Shown here one piece after another: positions 1 through 12,845 of a DNA stretch of 64,000 nucleotides. The notes beneath the pieces are model-generated. The model saw nothing but the letters and a program-made list of their open reading frames with translations. It had not been told where the DNA came from and searched no databases. The stretch comes from Mantis religiosa. Taxonomy: Eukaryota; Arthropoda; Insecta; Mantodea; Mantidae. Each line of letters opens with the position of its first letter. Within the stretch, counting starts at the first letter, position 1. The position numbers and the translations under genes are program-made. The stretch lies in assembly GCA_030765055.1 (NCBI GenBank), contig CM060955.1:103402201-103466200 (forward strand), written 5' to 3'.

Positions 1-1267
1 TAGAACCCTTTAGTCCCCTCTCACACACCTCATCAAACACATATATGGAGATATTTTTAAAAATGCTTATCATCAACGTTCAGTGGAATCTAGATAATGA
101 TTCTTTATAATGGAATGCAATAATTTAAATATACCGCATCGGCGGTTACGCAATCAGTGTATTGGCTTCTGAACCCAGAGGTACCAGGTTTTATTCTGCT
201 ATAACGGGTGAATTTTCCTTTAATTTGAATTAATTGTTCTCTATTCTCCATTCGATCCATAAGTACGAATATGCAGTCAGTGCGGTTTCTCCTAATCAAA
301 ATAAATGAAGTGAAAGCTAAATATCTACCGTGAACGAGTTTCTAATACCATGATGATGTTCTAAAATCCAACTATTTGTTAGGACCATAAACGTTATAGT
401 AGACTATACAAATAAATTGAAAGCAATTACTGAGAGAGGTGGTTCTGCAGATTATGTATTTAATACCAATACCTCCAATTTCATTTCATGTCTAAAATAA
501 TAATAAAAACGAAAATAGATGGTAACAGCGAATGCAAGGCATTTATTATCTACTCACGAATTGTGAAAGAAAGCAATGCCTCCTGATCAGCAGGTACAGA
601 AGAAGTGCAGTTGCCTAACAGTAAGGTCCTTACTTATTCGAAAGGAAGCGAAGTATTTTAGACAGGGAATAGACCTGGAGAATTAACTGTCCACCACACC
701 GAACATATCCATCAGTATATTATCTCGAAGTTAAAGCAATATAAGGTTAATAGGGGGAAAATAGCAGTGGCTGGAATAAGTAGATAAATTTTTATTTATT
801 TATCCATTAGTCGGCTGACTCATATTGCGAAATGGTACAAGGAAATTCGTGTTTATTCTGTTTGAAAAAATAAAGAAAGTTGATATTTATACTGTCATTT
901 ACTTGAAACAAATGTTTACTCTTTTAAAATATGCCTGTTTTAACAAACATTAAATAATTTATTGCTTTAGTTCACCGAAATCACAAGTTCCATATGGTTG
1001 CTAGGTTAACCTTTTCACTGTTAATTAATTCTCTTTTAGTTATTTTCTACCATCCAGACAAAACTGCACACTCGTATTCCTTGTTTGAACAAAGTATGGA
1101 AGTCTATTAGTTCATAGCTTCCAAGACCTCCAATAATTCGTAATCGTAATTAATTGCTTGATAAACTTTTTGATTAGACAAACCCATGCACAAACCCATG
1201 TAATTTTTTCACTCCTTGCAAGTAATTTTGCGTAGAATACATTATTTAAATGCAGTCTTTTCCCCCA
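1..1267. other. AT-rich unique sequence, no gene seen
   Basis: No open reading frame of convincing length or composition, and no recognisable repeat. The sequence is AT-rich with scattered stops in all frames. Confidence 0.6.
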
Positions 1268-1475
1268 CACTTTTTAATGTCCTCCAATGTAATTCATATT
1301 GGACGATGAATGACATGGGGAAATGGTATTAAAATTAGTCCAGGATCCATAGAGCTTAGAGTTATCTGATATTGATCTTTCAGGATAATGGAAAACTCCC
1401 TCGACCGGGATTCGAATTCAGGGTCTCTTGACTGTGAGGCACACGCGATTCTACCACGCTGCAGAGGCGGGCATG
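1268..1475 (-). repeat. tRNA-derived SINE (family A), old copy
   Basis: On the minus strand this reads as a tRNA-like head (starting GCCCGCCTC, with box-B-like GTCAAGAGACC and GAATTCGAATCCC) followed by the family-A body, with the phrases CCTTATCCTGAAAG-like, CTCTATGGATCCTGG and CATTCATCGTCC. The same body occurs at 33.3, 37.9, 46.2, 58.3 and 61.1 kb. There is no clear tail or TSD, so the copy is old. Confidence 0.8.
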
Positions 1476-1690
1476 CTTACAGCTGTTTATCATTTTAGAC
1501 ATTAATTTAGTATTTATTTTCACTACACCCATATATTAATTTATATACCTAATTTGCCTTTTAAGTTTACTCTTTCAAAGATGCAACAAAAATATATTCA
1601 GTAAATTAGCCCAATCCATTCTTTCACCGGGAATTTCTTTCGCAGAATTGTATTTTCTCAAAATGCTGTTAACGGTTTTGGTTGAAAGGA

Positions 1691-1702
1691 CACATGCCTT
1701 AC
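1691..1702. repeat. Left target-site duplication of the LINE
   Basis: CACATGCCTTAC here is repeated exactly at 7709-7720, immediately outside the 3' end of the LINE. A 12-bp direct repeat is typical of target-primed reverse transcription and fixes the left edge of the element at 1703. Confidence 0.88.
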
Positions 1703-2628
1703 GCCCCTCAAAATCCAACCTCTACGGTCCTCGTCCCGAGGTGTGGGCAACAGGAAGTAGGGGACTGACTGATGGGGTGATGTACGGTGGGGACTTGGTG
1801 TACCCCAGGACCGCTACGGCTGCCGAGAAGGCCCATCAGTAACCCCGAAAACTTGCAGAAGAGGCTCTGGTATTTTTCCCCAGGGACCTACTACGCTAGG
1901 TACGGGATTGGCGATCCCGGGGTCCCTAGCCACTCACCCTCATTTCATCCCCTTCACCTCCATCAACTGTGCCACGCTCTGCTACTGCTGATCAGTATGC
2001 ATCACCTTCTTCCCCTTCTAGTTTTTTATTATAATTATTAGCACTTAAGGTCTTATGTTTACAACTCCTGTCTCACCAGCAGGGATCTCTCCTATCTCCG
2101 TGGTTCTGTCCCACGGTTTTCAGCGCGGCTTCCGACATGTGTGCTCTCCGGAGGTCTCAAAAGTGAAGATTGAGTGGACCCTTCGCACTGCCCCTATGTG
2201 TAGCCTTAGGTGCGGAGCCCGTCCACACCGTCAAGTACACCCACGTAGCTCCTTGAGGGCCCGGTCTGTGTTAATCTCCCGACGGCCGTGTTGCCGTTGG
2301 GTTAGTATCACGGACCGGACGTGTTACCGCTGACGGAACCCCGGTGTAATCAACCACAAGTCCCCTGAATCCGCGTGTGCCCTTTATGCGCAGCGCGGCC
2401 TAAAGTGGGGAGCCACAGGCGGTTATTCCGGTGGTAGGGGCATAAAGCCGGGGTGTGCGTGGTGAACGGTTTACCCATACGGACAAGCAGTGGATATTGA
2501 AGGGTAGCTTTTCTGAGGTACAAATGAGATCGGTCATGGGTGGGGTCCCCATGACGGCACAGACCGTGAAGATTCGGTGTCTTTCTTTCTTTAACCCCCG
2601 GATGGCAGGCTGACGCCGACGGTTCCGG
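1703..2628 (+). promoter_or_regulatory. LINE 5' UTR / internal promoter region
   Basis: About 930 bp of GC-rich sequence between the TSD and ORF1, unlike the AT-rich flanks. LINEs of this class are transcribed from an internal promoter in this region (family knowledge). It contains a GC-rich imperfect palindrome near 1884-1931 around GGGATTGGCGATCCC. Short ORFs here lack homology cues and are probably not translated. Confidence 0.6.
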
Positions 2629-3810
2629 ATGGGGGTCTATATCATCATGTCTCCGCGCAAACAATCTTTCATTGACCCTTTTTTGATAATGACCTTGGCT
2701 TGTGATGGGAAAACGTTTAAAGAGGTTAGTCCATTTTATATAAAGCGCGAACTTGATAAAATCAGCGGCCCGGTTAAAAACGCTACGCGTCTCCGAGACG
2801 GTAGCTTACTGTTAGAGACCTCAACTGCAGACCAGTCTAAAAAGCTGCAAAAAGCGTCTTTGTTGGGCTCCTACCCTATCCGGGTAGCCCCACACAAAAC
2901 GGTGAATACGTGTAGAGGAGTAGTCACCACCTCCAGCTTAGATGGTCTTGCGAATGAAGAGATAGTAAGTTGCCTCTCTGACCAACTTGTTTGTCAGGCG
3001 TACCGGCTAACAAGAAAGCAAGATGGCAAGGAGTACCCCTTACGTACGGTTTTTCTAACTTTTGCTGGGACTAAGTTACCCGAGTACATCTATTGCGGCT
3101 ATGAACGTGCTAGCGTCCGCCAGTATGTCCCGAACCCCATGCGCTGTTTCCAATGTCAGCGGTTCGGACATACTAAGGTCACATGTACCAATCCTGCTCT
3201 TTGTGAGCAATGTGGCCTACCGAAGCACGACGATCCTAACTGCAGTCGAACACCTTGTTGCGTGAAGTGTGGCGGTAGTCATCCCTCCAGCTCGCGACAG
3301 TGCCCTAAATTCATGGATGAAAAAAGTATTCAGGAGCTACGTGTAAAGGAACGCCTGACTTTTCCAGAGACACGACGGCGCTTCGAACAACTGAAGCCTG
3401 CTACCACTACTACTGGATATGCACTAGCAGCTCGCCGTACTCCTAATACCACTGTTGCTGTTCAACACGTCCCTGTCGCCCACGCATCCACGCAGACTGA
3501 CTTTCTAGCCGTTAAACCTACGTCTCAGACTGTTTGTATATCCACCAGCACTACTTCCGTTTCAACCGTACAGACTCCAGACACCAAGCCATCAGCGAGT
3601 AACAACAATCCCGTAGTAACTGTGAAAAACCGATCCCGACCACAGCATAGATCGCGAAGTCGCTCGCCCTCTATTAGATCCCGGTCTCGTTCTACGAGCC
3701 GTAGGAGTTCTGACTCCCGAACATCAGCGGAGTCACAGGACGCTAACGATTTTCGAATCGTAGGGCCCAAGTCAGCCAAGGTCAAGAAAAGGGTTAAAAC
3801 GGCCCGCTAA
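2629..3810 (+). CDS. LINE ORF1: gag-like nucleic-acid-binding protein
   Basis: An intact 393-codon ORF. ORF1 proteins of this LINE class bind element RNA and form the RNP that enters the nucleus. Three tandem CCHC knuckles are visible at about residues 173-225: CFQCQRFGHTKVTC, CEQCGLPKHDDPNC and CVKCGGSHPSSSRQC. The C-terminal ~60 residues are rich in Arg-Ser dipeptides (for example RSRSRSPSIRSRSRSTSRRS) and end in a basic Lys/Arg stretch. The first ATG is at 2629; a second in-frame ATG at 2647 (MSPRKQS) could be the real start. The stop (TAA 3808-3810) lies 9 bp before the ORF2 ATG, an arrangement suited to termination-reinitiation. Confidence 0.88.
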   Translation: MGVYIIMSPRKQSFIDPFLIMTLACDGKTFKEVSPFYIKRELDKISGPVKNATRLRDGSLLLETSTADQSKKLQKASLLGSYPIRVAPHKTVNTCRGVVTTSSLDGLANEEIVSCLSDQLVCQAYRLTRKQDGKEYPLRTVFLTFAGTKLPEYIYCGYERASVRQYVPNPMRCFQCQRFGHTKVTCTNPALCEQCGLPKHDDPNCSRTPCCVKCGGSHPSSSRQCPKFMDEKSIQELRVKERLTFPETRRRFEQLKPATTTTGYALAARRTPNTTVAVQHVPVAHASTQTDFLAVKPTSQTVCISTSTTSVSTVQTPDTKPSASNNNPVVTVKNRSRPQHRSRSRSPSIRSRSRSTSRRSSDSRTSAESQDANDFRIVGPKSAKVKKRVKTAR

Positions 3811-3819
3811 AAACTCTTT

Positions 3820-6800
3820 ATGGAAATAATCCAGTGGAACGTCAATGGTTTTCGAGCTCGTGCTCAAGACCTACAACATTTAGTTTCTCAACGGTCACCA
3901 TCACTTATTTGTCTCCAGGAAACCCACTTACATCCCAATCACTCGTTACACCTTCACTCTTTCTCTGCATTTAGAAGCGACTCTCTTGCAGGTATGCGTG
4001 CAAGCGGTGGCGTTGCTACCTTAGTGGCGCCTAACATCTCAGCCGCCAACATTCCTCTCACCACACCATTGCAAGCCGTGGCCGTTCGGACACAGCTGGA
4101 GAGCATCAGTTTTACCATATGCAACATGTACCTGCCGCCGCTCAGTATAGTTCCAGAGCGTGATCTTCAAGCTCTATTGGCTCAGCTCCCCTCACCACTA
4201 CTCCTTGTGGGAGATCTGAATGCCAAGCACACGCTCTGGGGATCAGACACTGATGACGCCCGTGGATGCCTCCTCGTAGACGTCTTCGATAAGTCCGACC
4301 TGCTTCTGCTAAATACTGGTGACCCGACATTCCTATCATCCGCTTATGGTACACATTCCGTACTAGACCTTTCTTTCTGCAGTCCGTCATTAGTACCACT
4401 ACTTGAGTGGTCAGTACTTTCCGACCTCTTTGGCAGTGATCATTACCCCATTAACATTCATTTTTCTGGCCGCCAATGTGTCCCTTCTCGACATCCCCGC
4501 TGGATTATTTCCAAAGCTAACTGGGGAAAATTCCAAACCCTCATACACCTCATCGACGATAATTTCGACACCATCGATGAAATGGTCGAATATTTTACTT
4601 GCTCGATCCTGCTCGCAGCAGAATCCAGCATTCCTCGAGGTTCCCCTACACCACGTCATATCCCTGTACCGTGGTGGTCCGAGGAATGCAGTTTGGCTGT
4701 CAAAGCACGCAAACGTGCTTTGCGCATTTTTCAGCGGCACCCGACGGAAGGGAACTTCGTCGCCTTCAAACGTTCTCCCGCTAGGGCACGCTTTATACTG
4801 CGCAACGCAAAGCGTAAATCTTGGGAAGCCTATGTGTCTTCGCTTTCCCGGCGCAGCTCTACCCAGCAAGTATGGTCAGCTGTTCGGCGGATGTATGGCA
4901 AGTATCGCCGGACGGTAATTCCCGGCCTTGCCATCAACGGTTCCATGTGCACCACCGAGCAGGACATAGCTGAAGCCCTAGCTGCCACATTTGCTGCCAC
5001 GAGCCAAACTGCCCGTTATAACGCTCTCTTCCTGCCTATTAAGGAAAAGGCGGAGCGGGTACCACTTAATTTTAATAGTGACTGCACCGAGCCGTACAAC
5101 CAACCTTTTACCGCAGCCGAGCTCGCCCATTCTCTGGCGTTAGCAAAGGATTCTTCTCCAGGTCCCGATGACGTACACCGACAGATGCTGCTACATCTTC
5201 CATCTGAGGCGCTATGTTTCCTTTTAAACATCTATAACCGCATTTGGCATGAGCGGGTTTTCCCTTCCTCCTGGCGAGAAGGTATTGTCATCCCCATCCC
5301 TCGACCCGGAAAGGACCGCACGCTACCATCTAGCTACCGCCCCATTTGCCTGACGAGTGTCATCTGTAAGACCTTCGAGCGGATGATAAACGCTCGGTTA
5401 AATTGGTGGCTAGAAAAACATAACCATCTGTCCAACTTGCAATGCGGTTTTCGTCGCCATCGCTCAAGTGTCGATAATCTAACACGCCTTGGGGGGTATA
5501 TTTCCGATGCGTTTCTACTGAAACAGCACGCCGTGGGCGTGTTCCTCGACCTGGAGAAGGCTTATGACACCACCTGGTGGTACGGCATACTCCGTAACCT
5601 ACATGGTTACGGTATGCGTGGTCATCTACCGGAATTCCTATGCAACTTTTTAAAACTTCGCCGTTTTCGGGTTCGCATAGGAAACACGATATCACAGGAG
5701 CGGATACAGGAGAACGGCGTACCTCAAGGGTCAATTTTGAGCGTCACCCTTTTTGCCGTAGCGATTAACGGCATCACTAGTGCCGTTCGAAGTGGAATTC
5801 CATCATCCCTCTATGTTGACGACTTCGCAGTTTATTATAGGTCTGCCAACATAGATCACATTGAGCGCCAACTGCAGCTGACCATTACCCAGCTAGCAGC
5901 TTGGGCGCTGCAAACCGGCTTCCGTTTTTCAGCTGCGAAGACGCAGTGTATCCACTTTCACCACCTACGAGGTATTCACCCGCCTCCTGATCTTCATTTG
6001 AACGGCACACCCCTGCCATTTGTCCCGCACCTGAAGTTCTTGGGCCTCTACTTAGACCGACAGCTCAACTGGGAGCACCACATTCGTCACCTTCGAGCCT
6101 CTTGCGATCGTTCTCTTCGGGTGCTGAAGGTATTATCTGGAGCATCTTGGGGGGGGGGGGCGATCGCACGGTAATGTTAAGGCTGTACCGCTCTCTGGTT
6201 CGGTCCAAGCTGGACTATGGTAGTTTTATTTATGGCGCAGCGACCGCCTCTAAACTTCGCCTTTTAGACACCGTACACCACACTGGCATCCGCCTTGCCA
6301 CAGGAGCTTTCCGCACCAGTCGAGTCGACTGCCTGTATGCAGACTCAGGCGAACCTCCACTCTATATTCGTCGCTCGCTGTTACTCTGCTCATACGTCTC
6401 GAAGTTGGCTAGTTATCCCTATCATCCTTGTTTTAAACCAGTTCTGTGTCCAGATTTAGTCCACCGTTATATGCGCCCTGGTTCTCGGACACGCCCCATG
6501 GGAATAAGATTTCGGGATCTCCTACATTCCCATGGCCTCCGAATGCCTCGCGTGGAGAGGTCGTCCATCAGCCCTTATCCTGCTTGGCAACTGGATCGTG
6601 CGCGGTTCGATCTCGCTCTTACCCGCAACTCTAAACTCGCTACTCCACATTCGGTGTTCCAACAACTTTTTGCCGAACTACTGGGCCGTTACCCTAACTA
6701 TGTTCCGGTCTTTACAGACGGTTCTCAGTTAGGTAGCACTACGGGTTGCGCATTCTTCATTAACGGTGAGGCTCATAAATTTCGCCTTCTGGACTCCACT

Positions 6801-7511
6801 TCGGTCTTCTCAGCAGAGTTGTATGCCATCCTCTATCTGCTCCTTTTTATTTGAAAGTTAGCTCCTGGCTCTTTTATTGTCTGCACTGACTCTCTGAGTG
6901 CGCTTCAGGCCTTGCAACAGCACACTGCCGCTCAGACCCTCATTTTAAAAATACAGGCCCAGATCTCGCAAATGCTCAGGCGCGGGTACAATTTTGTTTT
7001 TACTTGGACCCCAGGCCATGTGGGGATTTCCGGAAACGAGGAGGCGGACGCGGCTGCAAAGCACGCTTGCCGTTTGCCCCGGAGTTTAACAACTACTGTG
7101 CCATACCAGGATGTGCAACGTTTTTTCCGTCGCCACCTACTATCTGCTTGGCAGCAATCCTGGACAGCTTTACAAGGCACACAACTCCGGGCAATAAAGG
7201 AGAGCGTACGACCCTGGCTAACTTCCTGCAGGGATAACCGGCGAGCCGAGGTGATACTCACCCGTCTCAGAATTGGGCATGCACGAGCCACTCATGGCCA
7301 TTTGTTAAGAAGGGAACCGGCCCCAGTGTGTGCTCCGTGTGGCGTACGCCTCACTGTGCGGCATATTTTACTCGATTGCCCGCAGTACGCCCGCGTTCGC
7401 CAGTCTTTGGGCTTGGGAGCTAACTTGCTCAGTATTTTAGGTGACGACCCAGTGGTCGTGGATAAGGCACTGCGGTTTGTTTTTAAAATCGGTTTTAACA
7501 CCCAAGTATGA
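3820..7511 (+). pseudogene. LINE ORF2: endonuclease-reverse transcriptase-RNase H, two lesions
   Basis: About 1,230 codons in total. AP endonuclease at residues ~1-225 (WNVNGF, ICLQETHL, LVGDLNAKHTLWGS, GSDHYPI). Reverse transcriptase from ~440: KDSSPGPDDV, FLDLEKAYDTTW near 576, NGVPQGSILS near 634, LYVDDFAVYY near 664. RNase H: VFTDGSQLG near 6710, CTDSLSAL near 6880, WTPGHVGISGNEEAD near 7005. C-terminal zinc motif C-X2-C-X7-H-X4-C near 7330-7382. Lesions: the frame changes at a run of 12 G (6149-6160), and a TGA at 6852-6854 interrupts RNase H. All catalytic residues named above are still present. The G-run shift could be real slippage damage or a sequencing artefact. Confidence 0.9.
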
Positions 7512-7708
7512 CTTGTATTTTATATTTATTAATTTTTAGAGCTTTTAAATTAGGACAATGATGAATTTTTATGTAGTTTTAACAGTTGTGTGTATATTTT
7601 ATTTTACCTTTTTAGCTTGATTAGTGTCGCTTTTAGGTTTTAATGTTGACTTAGGGCCCAAATGACCTTGTTGTCGACGGGCCCTAAAACACCACACACT
7701 CACTCACT
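7512..7708 (+). other. LINE 3' UTR with (CACT)n end
   Basis: Short AT-rich 3' UTR after the ORF2 stop. It includes an inverted pair of GGGCCC boxes around 7653-7686 (TTAGGGCCC ... GGGCCCTAA) that could form the 3' stem-loop recognised by the RT. The element ends in CACACACTCACTCACTCA rather than poly(A). Confidence 0.7.
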
Positions 7709-7720
7709 CACATGCCTTAC
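7709..7720. repeat. Right target-site duplication of the LINE
   Basis: CACATGCCTTAC, identical to 1691-1702. Confidence 0.88.
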
Positions 7721-7734
7721 TTTTTCTCCCCCTG

Positions 7735-8085
7735 CCTTACATCACCGACACCAGTGCTAGGAGACACGGATTCCACTATCCTGGAATGTCGGGATGAGAG
7801 AAGTCGAAGCATTCAGTCTGACAGAGGAACCAGGTTGAGGGGCCAGCCTAACGCCTGAGATGAGAGCAAGAGAAGTGGATAACGTATGAGGGTCAAATGA
7901 ATGATAGGAAAGTGGATGCTGAAGCAATTGGAGGAATGATGGTGGGGTAAACTGGAGGTGCCGAAGAAAACCGGCCACAGCGCCGTGTTGTCCTCACAAG
8001 TCTCACTTTGCGGTCACTTGGGATTGAACCCGGGCTGCCTTGCTGAGTGTCGATCGTTATAAACACGTGGCCACGGTGCAGCCTG
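7735..8085 (-). repeat. tRNA-derived SINE (family C)
   Basis: Minus-strand copy. The head is CACCGTGGCCACGTG-like with box B CCGGGTTCAATCCC, followed by the family-C body (GACCGCAAAGTGAGA, GTGGGGTAAACTGGAG read on plus). The better copy at 57232-57473 has a TSD and shows the same order. The 3' part near 7735 is diverged. Confidence 0.75.
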
Positions 8086-8235
8086 TTTTACATATATTTG
8101 TGAAAAAAGAATTTTTCGATGATGTCCTCATAAGTCTTTTTATTCTGGATGACTTTTGCATAACTGGTAAACCCTAAGACATAGGCTGTATCATACTTTG
8201 CAACAAATAAAGATAGCTCGTTAAAATACTATTTA

Positions 8236-9170
8236 CAGTAAAACCTGTCTAAAGTGGACCCCATATATGCCGGAAGCCTGGAAAAGCGGAAAATGAACTT
8301 CGGAATGGAGTTGTTTCCCCTGTAAAATTATACTCTAAACCGGAAAACTACCTGGGGCGGAAAAGGAAATATTTTTCGGGAACCGCCTGCGTAAATAGGC
8401 TGATTAAAATTGATTACTTCATGTGTATACGTATTTTAAAAAATGCAATCAGTTTGAGGGCAACTGTACTTGCACCGAAGTTCCATGTACCATAAAGTCA
8501 TAAACTGCAATCCTTCGAGGAAGAGGGAAAACAAACCAATAGATCTCTCAACTCTCTTCAACTGTTTTGCAGTGTGCTCATTCTCAGTTTCGGTGTTACA
8601 GGTGATCATGTACGAGTGGAAGAAAACTGAACTTTGGTGATTTAAAAAAAATGTTTCTAAGTACACAAATTCTGTAAAGTGACTCTTAGATATAAGGCAT
8701 TATCACTTGAGGAAAAAATTAAGGTGTTTGGACAACACGAAAAGAATAAACCTCCAGCTAAAGAGTTAACGGTGCTGTTTAAAGGGGTAAAAGCTCTTAT
8801 TTATGAGGTTTGGAAAAACTAACAATTAAAGACAGGGGGTTAAAAGGAACAGCAGGGCATGTGAAAGGCATAACAAAATTTACAGTGTATGACGAGCTAC
8901 ATCATGCTGTGCTCGGGTGGTTTGTTAGCGCACGTGACAAAGGAATTCTCATTTGTGGACTATTGCTTCAGACTCAAGCTTTAGAGACAGCAAGAAAATT
9001 AGGTAAAGGCCATTTCAGAGCTTCCATGGATAGCTCGAGAGCTACTAATATCGCCATAACATTGTTTTGAGTGCTATGTGTGGTGAAGCAAATGATGTTG
9101 ATATGCAGACAGTTGCGGATTGGAGAAGGAAACTAGGCCATAAATTACAATTATTATATGTAAGTTGAAA
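8236..9170 (+). mobile_element. Tigger/pogo-type DNA transposon relic, 5' part
   Basis: Starts at TA followed by CAGTAAAACCTGTCTAAAG, matching the usual Tigger inverted-repeat style, then a ~450-bp leader and a decayed transposase. No 3' inverted repeat was found, so the right half with the DDE core appears lost. Confidence 0.7.
8690..9160 (+). pseudogene. Tigger transposase, CENP-B-type DNA-binding part only
   Basis: Two DNA-binding domains are readable despite frame breaks. First a CENP-B N-terminal helix-turn-helix (SLEEKIKVFGQHEKNKPPAK at ~8707, continuing to VKALIYEVWKN). Then a Tc5-type HTH (HAVLGWFVSARDKGILICG, then ALETARKLGKGHFRAS, in an open frame ending at 9070), and a short remnant VADWRRKLGHKL. 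These domains bind the transposon ends. The DDE catalytic domain is absent, so this copy cannot transpose itself. Confidence 0.72.
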
Positions 9171-10022
9171 ATATAGCACATAATATGCACACTTCGGAGA
9201 GACAGGAAGGAAGGACCGTTACTCTATTTGTGCTAGTAAAGGTTCAATGTCTGAGAACTATAGAATATTCACCAGTCAGGAATTTGATGGAACAAAAGGG
9301 TTTTCAAAATGTGGCGGAGCATGAACGATAAAGGGATTTACTTCACTGATTTGATAACGCTGTATACCGTTACAAACAACTCAGGGTAGGCGTTCCCCAA
9401 CTCAGGGTGGGCTGAACGTCAATGAGTTAAATGTGTTTTACAAACCAATGCGAAAATTCGAAATACATGTAAGATTTGAGAAGGGTGAGCTAGTTTGGTC
9501 ATGTGATAAAGTTAGAGAGGGGATGAGAATAAGGTTCGAACTGAATGGCGAAGTAAAACAAACTTACTTAAAAGGTTATACTACGACAGGAAGGACGTGT
9601 TAATGCGCGTTAAGGAGAAGCGAAGATTTATAAGTCTGAAATGTAGGGAAGTTAAGAATAGCGCATCCAGCCTAAGTGTTAGCAGCATTAGAAGTTTATT
9701 AGAGCAAAGTAGTCACCGTATAAAGAAGAAATAGAAGCCACGCGGAAGTAACTTTAAACAAGTAATCCAGGGCTTCCAGTAAATTGAACTTATGTTAGGA
9801 ATTTTACTAACAGGTGGTCACCGATACAAGTCAAGCAGGATCAAACAAACTTATAAGAATTAAAGTAAATAATTTTGCAAAGAACCAAAGTGTTGTTGAT
9901 ACAACTGAGTAGCCAACAACCACCAAAATCCATTTCTTACAACCATACTCCTGAGGATAGCAGAATCCATATTCCCAAAAAGAACCCGATCAATTTCACT
10001 CTGGTATGCGGGTTTGCCGCAG
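9171..10022. other. Unassigned AT-rich stretch
   Basis: No gene or clear repeat. A direct repeat CAACTCAGGGTRGG occurs twice near 9377-9410. It may include more decayed Tigger sequence that can no longer be recognised. Confidence 0.5.
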
Positions 10023-10112
10023 GACCCTGGTCTCATTTGAGCATCATTACACACATTTCATTCATTTTCCAATATGATTTAATGTTAGAGAAAGTAAATT
10101 AAAAAAAATACT
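10023..10112 (+). repeat. SINE family A, 3' fragment
   Basis: Matches the end of the family-A body (ACCCTGGTCTCATTTGAGCA, CATTTCATTCATTTTCC, then AAAGTAAATT) and ends in a short A run at about 10103-10110. The tRNA-like head is missing or too decayed to see. Confidence 0.7.
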
Positions 10113-11380
<1,268 letters not shown>

Positions 11381-11844
11381 TTTATTAATGTCATCTCCAT
11401 CGCCATGGTGATCATCATAGAACATCAGTAATAAAAGGCGAACAAATAGCACTGAACTAGGAACTGGCCTAATGTTTGCATGCTTTTTCTTACGGAAATG
11501 CTTATAGTCGTAACGTTAGATAATATAATCGTAAAGAGAATGGAAAATATGTGTGCCTGCAGGTAAAGCAAGTTAAATAATTTCACTTATTTATCATTCT
11601 AAAATAGATACTCACTCGAAAATAAAGACTCTCTTAGTAAGACGAAAACTTTCTAAGCTATTTCAGTTGTATGCACTGCTTCTGTGTTATCACGAACTAC
11701 ACACATCACTTCAAAACTGGAAACTGTCTCTCATCGAAGTCGTCATTGATAACCAAGAAGAGCAGAACTAAATTTGCTCACACCACTTCGCTGCATTTAA
11801 TTGGAACTGTCCATTTGCGTTCTGCAATCTAACGCAAAAAAACC
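11381..11844. other. Unassigned AT-rich stretch
   Basis: No coding signal or repeat recognised between the microsatellite and the mariner end. Confidence 0.5.
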
Positions 11845-12292
11845 ATTAGGTAGTTTCATAAGTAAGGTCGGTTTTTCTTTATTTTGGAGTTCTGGAAAAC
11901 TTACTGGGTTTCTTTAGGTTACCGCATGCCAGAACCAGTGTTGCGTAAATTAGGAGCATATATCAGTCTTCAGTTGTTAATAAACAATCACAAAATGCAG
12001 ATAACAAAGTTTGAACATAGAATCCTTATGAAGCACTACTAGAAACAAGATTATAAAGCCAGTGATGCAGCTCAAAGAATATGTGAATTGGAAGGAGAAG
12101 GTGTAGTTAGTGAGCGTGTGGCATAACAATGATTCCAACGTCTTAACAATGGAGACAAAACACTAAAGATTAACCACGTTCTGAAAGACCTAAGGATGGC
12201 ATATCGAGGATAAAACCAAGTTTTGCGAAAAAAAGAAATCCTCAATAAAGTAACCGTACGTTTTCAGAAGAACTTGGTGCCTCAGAGAATAG

Positions 12293-12845
12293 TGTGACCT
12301 TGTGGGTTCGTGAAATGAAAAGTCCAATTTCACCACTCAAAAATGTTCTTTATTTCCACCGACTTACAGTTTAACACTTGCCAATTACACAGAATTACTT
12401 GCTGCACACAATTACAATTCACCAGTTCGTCCGTTACAATTTCACTTGTACCCGCGATTACATAAACTCCGATGCACATACCAGTTACGTACAGTCTTCC
12501 GTTGCACAATCTTCTCGTTCATTAACACGTCACTGACTAACTCTTACACCAAGAACTGCGACTGTCTCCTCGCTCACACTCACTAACCAACTGACTGACC
12601 CTGACTGTCTGCAACCCCCCTTTATATAGGAATATCGCCGCCTTCCAGTGTCCGCGAGAATGTTCCAGTAAAAGAATGATCGAGAACCAGGTGTAAGGGA
12701 AACAGACGGCACAGTCATGTTTTTCCTCCGTCACCCCCGCCTGTCACCACTATAAGACAAACGAAGGGAGGGCGTAGCTAACACGGACCTCCCTCGTCTC
12801 CCGCTCTCAGCTGCTTTCATAGGGTGTTCCAGCGCTCGCGTCACA
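12293..12845 (-). mobile_element. Solo LTR (subfamily 2), TSD ATAG
   Basis: 553 bp, TG...CA ends, flanked by ATAG at 12289-12292 and 12846-12849. Minus orientation. Its plus-strand left edge (TGTGACCTTGTGGGTTCGTG) matches the 3' (U5) end of the gypsy LTRs at 17705 and 21186. It contains AATAAA (plus: TTTATTTCC near 12350) and a TATA-like TTTATATAGG near 12621. It sits inside mariner 1, between the HTH and the catalytic core. Confidence 0.88.

Larger units (their letters stand above)
1703..7708 (+). mobile_element. Full-length non-LTR retrotransposon (LINE), I-clade-like
   Basis: A 6.0-kb LINE flanked by a 12-bp TSD. Order: GC-rich 5' UTR (~0.93 kb), ORF1 with three CCHC zinc knuckles, ORF2 with AP endonuclease, reverse transcriptase, RNase H and a C-terminal zinc motif, a short 3' UTR, and a (CACT)n-type end instead of poly(A). 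A C-terminal RNase H plus CCHC-type ORF1 fits the I superfamily (I, Nimb or similar); the exact clade is not assigned. Only two coding lesions are seen, both in ORF2, so the copy is young compared with its surroundings. It inserted next to a family-C SINE. Confidence 0.9.

Noticed and set aside
4411..4918. Overlapping frames of 150-170 codons inside LINE ORF2
   Set aside because: Shadows of the real ORF2 frame, which carries the endonuclease and RT motifs.
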